NCBI GenBank assembly: GCA_045601045.1
Contig: JAZRZA010000066.1
Location: 1-64,000 of the forward strand
DNA length: 64,000 nucleotides
DNA from: UBA1181 sp045601045
GTDB lineage: Bacteria > Bacteroidota > Bacteroidia > Bacteroidales > Paludibacteraceae
Reading direction: 5' to 3'
The translations under genes and the position numbers were made by a program. The notes under the pieces are model-generated. The model had not been told where the DNA came from. It ran no database searches and saw nothing but the letters and a program-made list of their open reading frames with translations. The number at the start of each line of letters is the position of its first letter. Within the stretch, counting starts at the first letter, position 1. Of the stretch, positions 62,335-64,000 are shown in pieces.

Positions 62335-62913
62335 TTAATTTTCCTCACTACCCTGAGGCTTTGGCGCATATTGCGCGTAACTCTCCTCCTTTGGCGCATA
62401 ATCCATAGGATTCTCGCTACCTGGCGCGCGCATCTCAACCTCTTCTTTCACAGAGACGATCTGACCATCTACGATGGTGCGATTCGATGGCTCTTCAATT
62501 CTGTTTGCAACCTCCTGTTCCTCCACTGGTCGAACAGGGATCTCTTGCGAAGGACGCTGCTTCTTCACAGACAAACGATTGATCAATGAGACGATCTTCT
62601 CCGCATTGCAGGAACGAGCCTCTCCCATAATCATAAAGATGTCCACCACAGACCAGATACCAAATCCGCCGCAAGTCAATAACTTGAAAACACCCAATGT
62701 GGTTTGACCCAAATAAAAACGGTCGATTCCCAAGGCTCCTCCCACTACGGATAGCACCATCGCGATAGAAGGTTTCTTAAATTCACTGCCCAAAACCTTC
62801 AACGCCTCCTCATCAGGCACTCTGGTAAGGCCTTCGGCAATTCTCGGAACATCGTGTTCATCAAAGCAACCTGCATTGTGCAAGAGAAAACTCTCAATTC
62901 TATTACTCTCCAT
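62335..62913 (-). CDS. TM2-domain protein
   Basis: 192 residues. A short N-terminal stretch (LLHNAGCFDEHDVPRIAEGLTRVPD) leads into the TM2 fold SIAMVLSVVGGALGIDRFYLGQTTLGVFKLLTCGGFGIWSVVDIFMIMG, two helices linked by the conserved DRFYLG turn. The C-terminal tail is long, charged and repetitive (YAPKEESYAQYAPKPQ), predicted disordered. Co-transcribed with DUF2752; role unknown. Confidence 0.9.
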   Translation of the reverse strand: MESNRIESFLLHNAGCFDEHDVPRIAEGLTRVPDEEALKVLGSEFKKPSIAMVLSVVGGALGIDRFYLGQTTLGVFKLLTCGGFGIWSVVDIFMIMGEARSCNAEKIVSLINRLSVKKQRPSQEIPVRPVEEQEVANRIEEPSNRTIVDGQIVSVKEEVEMRAPGSENPMDYAPKEESYAQYAPKPQGSEEN

Positions 62914-62951
62914 ATCTTTCTCTATTAAATTTTCTTTATTACTTATTCGCG

Positions 62952-62959
62952 CAAATATA
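62952..62959 (-). promoter_or_regulatory. -7 box for the TM2/DUF2752 genes
   Basis: TATATTTG on the minus strand, 39 bases before the ATG at 62913. It lies just after the preceding A2M gene stops. Confidence 0.6.
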
Positions 62960-62985
62960 TAATATAAATCACAATGGACAACGCA

Positions 62986-63999
62986 TCACTCTGACACCTC
63001 CGTCCAGAAACCATTATTTCTCGCGCATACGTCACTATCGTACATAGACTCGCAGATAATCGCAGGCGCAAAATATTTACCCACGAACGAAGCATGAAGT
63101 TTCACCTTGAAGGTCTTCTTCGAATAACTTCCACTACTGCTCAACGAGAAGTAAGTCATCACACGGTCGTCACGAACATCTCGGTAGGAGTACTCGACAC
63201 TCTCCTGGTCATCACCCGACAGACGATCGTTTTGGATCTCCCATCCAGAAGGGAATACTTGTGTCATAGCAACCTCATTCAACTTCAGGCCTGTATTGTT
63301 GCGAACCGTCGCTTGCACATAGAAATCAGTACCCTGCTGAATGTTTTTAGGATCAATGATGTCGCCATCCAAATCCTTATATACGACATTCTCCAAGGAG
63401 ATTCCCTTCTCATACGCCTTCATCGCATCGCCTTCAGGAATACCCGAAACGGACAATGAAGCGAACAGCACACCCTTGCCGTTATTCTTCAAAGTAAACT
63501 TTTGGGCATCCTTCGCACCAACCTCCAGAGCACCCTTGACCACACTTTTATCGCCTGAAAATTCGATGGATTTACCATCCTTCACACAAGTAGCGTTCAC
63601 CTGGCTAGCAGCTTGAGACTTGGCAAAATGGGCGTATGCCACCAAGTTGTGGGCCAACTCTTGCGTGTTGAATTGCTTTCCAGACTTCATTGTCTCCGCA
63701 ATCTCCTTCAACATCTTGAGGGAGGTTTCGCGCTCAATACCAATCAACACCATCGCATCCAAGATCATAGCTTTATCTCTCATAGAGGATCCAAAGGTGT
63801 TGTCAGAATAGGAATTAGGCGTTTCAAAATTGGCTGTCTTGGCCAAACTCTTGGCAACATCCATCTTTCCACACAGCGCGTAAGCGGCAGCTAAACGCCA
63901 CTTGGCAGGGTTGGAGAGTTTCAACTCCTTCAAACGGTTCATCGCGCTCAAATCCTCCTTGCCCGCAAGCGCTAAGGTGTAGAGGCGATAAGCCTGTAC
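62986..63999 (-). CDS. second alpha-2-macroglobulin family protein, C-terminal part
   Basis: The frame is open to the window edge; the visible part begins AYRLYTLALAGKEDLSAMNRLKELK, a typical A2M helical-barrel region, so the N-terminus lies beyond. Then come MILDAMVLIGIERETSLKMLKEIAETMKSG, ELAHNLVAYAHFA, and C-terminal domain features (VFASLSVSGIP, WEIQNDRL, ESMYDSDVCARNNGFWTEVSE). This C-terminal domain, unlike that of the A2M at 0.5-6 kb, follows the classical Bacteroidota type. Its thioester region is outside the window. Confidence 0.85.
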   Translation of the reverse strand, partial: VQAYRLYTLALAGKEDLSAMNRLKELKLSNPAKWRLAAAYALCGKMDVAKSLAKTANFETPNSYSDNTFGSSMRDKAMILDAMVLIGIERETSLKMLKEIAETMKSGKQFNTQELAHNLVAYAHFAKSQAASQVNATCVKDGKSIEFSGDKSVVKGALEVGAKDAQKFTLKNNGKGVLFASLSVSGIPEGDAMKAYEKGISLENVVYKDLDGDIIDPKNIQQGTDFYVQATVRNNTGLKLNEVAMTQVFPSGWEIQNDRLSGDDQESVEYSYRDVRDDRVMTYFSLSSSGSYSKKTFKVKLHASFVGKYFAPAIICESMYDSDVCARNNGFWTEVSE

Positions 64000-64000
64000 G

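Noticed and set aside
1..64000. tRNA or rRNA genes
   Set aside because: No T-loop GGTTCRANNCC with acceptor stem and no rRNA-like sequence was found on either strand by eye; a covariance search would be the decisive test.

Overview
The window reads as a Bacteroidota chromosome, order Bacteroidales, probably an anaerobic plant-fibre degrader of gut or rumen type. The evidence is: promoters of the TTTG-N19-TAnnTTTG type; a lipoprotein-type TamA paired with TamB; T9SS-like C-terminal sorting domains on secreted enzymes; C10 cysteine peptidases; DUF4296, DUF3822 and DUF5715 proteins; and an ATP-type PEP carboxykinase. No species name is offered because no rRNA or comparable marker is present.

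Layout. 1-23 kb is mostly core: the end of an Rpn-type nuclease, a giant alpha-2-macroglobulin without a thioester, a tamL/tamB envelope operon, a lipid kinase, dihydrofolate reductase, a dksA-like/lspA/DUF4296 operon, recO, an HU gene, a 29-codon mS38-like gene and RNase G. 23-33 kb is an accessory block: three AAA+/DUF4143 ATPases, an EcoRI-type adenine methylase with a DUF262-HNH protein, a large C10 peptidase and a candidate structured RNA. 33-45 kb returns to housekeeping: EamA transporter, TsaC-type enzyme, thioesterase, pckA, folB/rsmD/DUF3822, RecD-like helicase, CTP protease, dCMP deaminase, rpsO and thyA. 45-60 kb carries polysaccharide and protein degradation: a GH26-CBM-GH5 mannanase divergent from a membrane propeller-AraC regulator, a CapA-like lipoprotein, a C10 lipoprotein peptidase, a GH30 glucuronoxylanase and an orphan trpB2. 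60-64 kb has a YcxB-like protein, a GT2 glycosyltransferase, DUF2752, TM2 and the end of a second alpha-2-macroglobulin.

Most notable observation. Each of the three AAA+/DUF4143 ATPase genes is preceded by exactly three repeats spaced at exactly 33 bp. The last repeat starts 25-27 bp before a -7 box, and the ATG lies 28-30 bp after the start of that box. The repeat sequence differs from gene to gene while the geometry is constant. Each ATPase also lies in a segment bounded by direct repeats: a 36-bp terminator-derived repeat, a 96-bp perfect repeat, and a 55-bp perfect repeat. This suggests self-specific, modular cassettes collected at a hot spot after RNase G.

How genes work together. TMP, folate and dCMP functions are scattered (dihydrofolate reductase, folB, thyA, dCMP deaminase). 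dfr and thyA share a TAnCTTCGCGT promoter box. TamL and TamB form one envelope-biogenesis operon. LspA would mature the many lipoproteins seen here. The mannanase and GH30 enzyme appear to be exported by the type IX system to attack hemicellulose, with the divergent regulator as the likely sensor for the mannanase.
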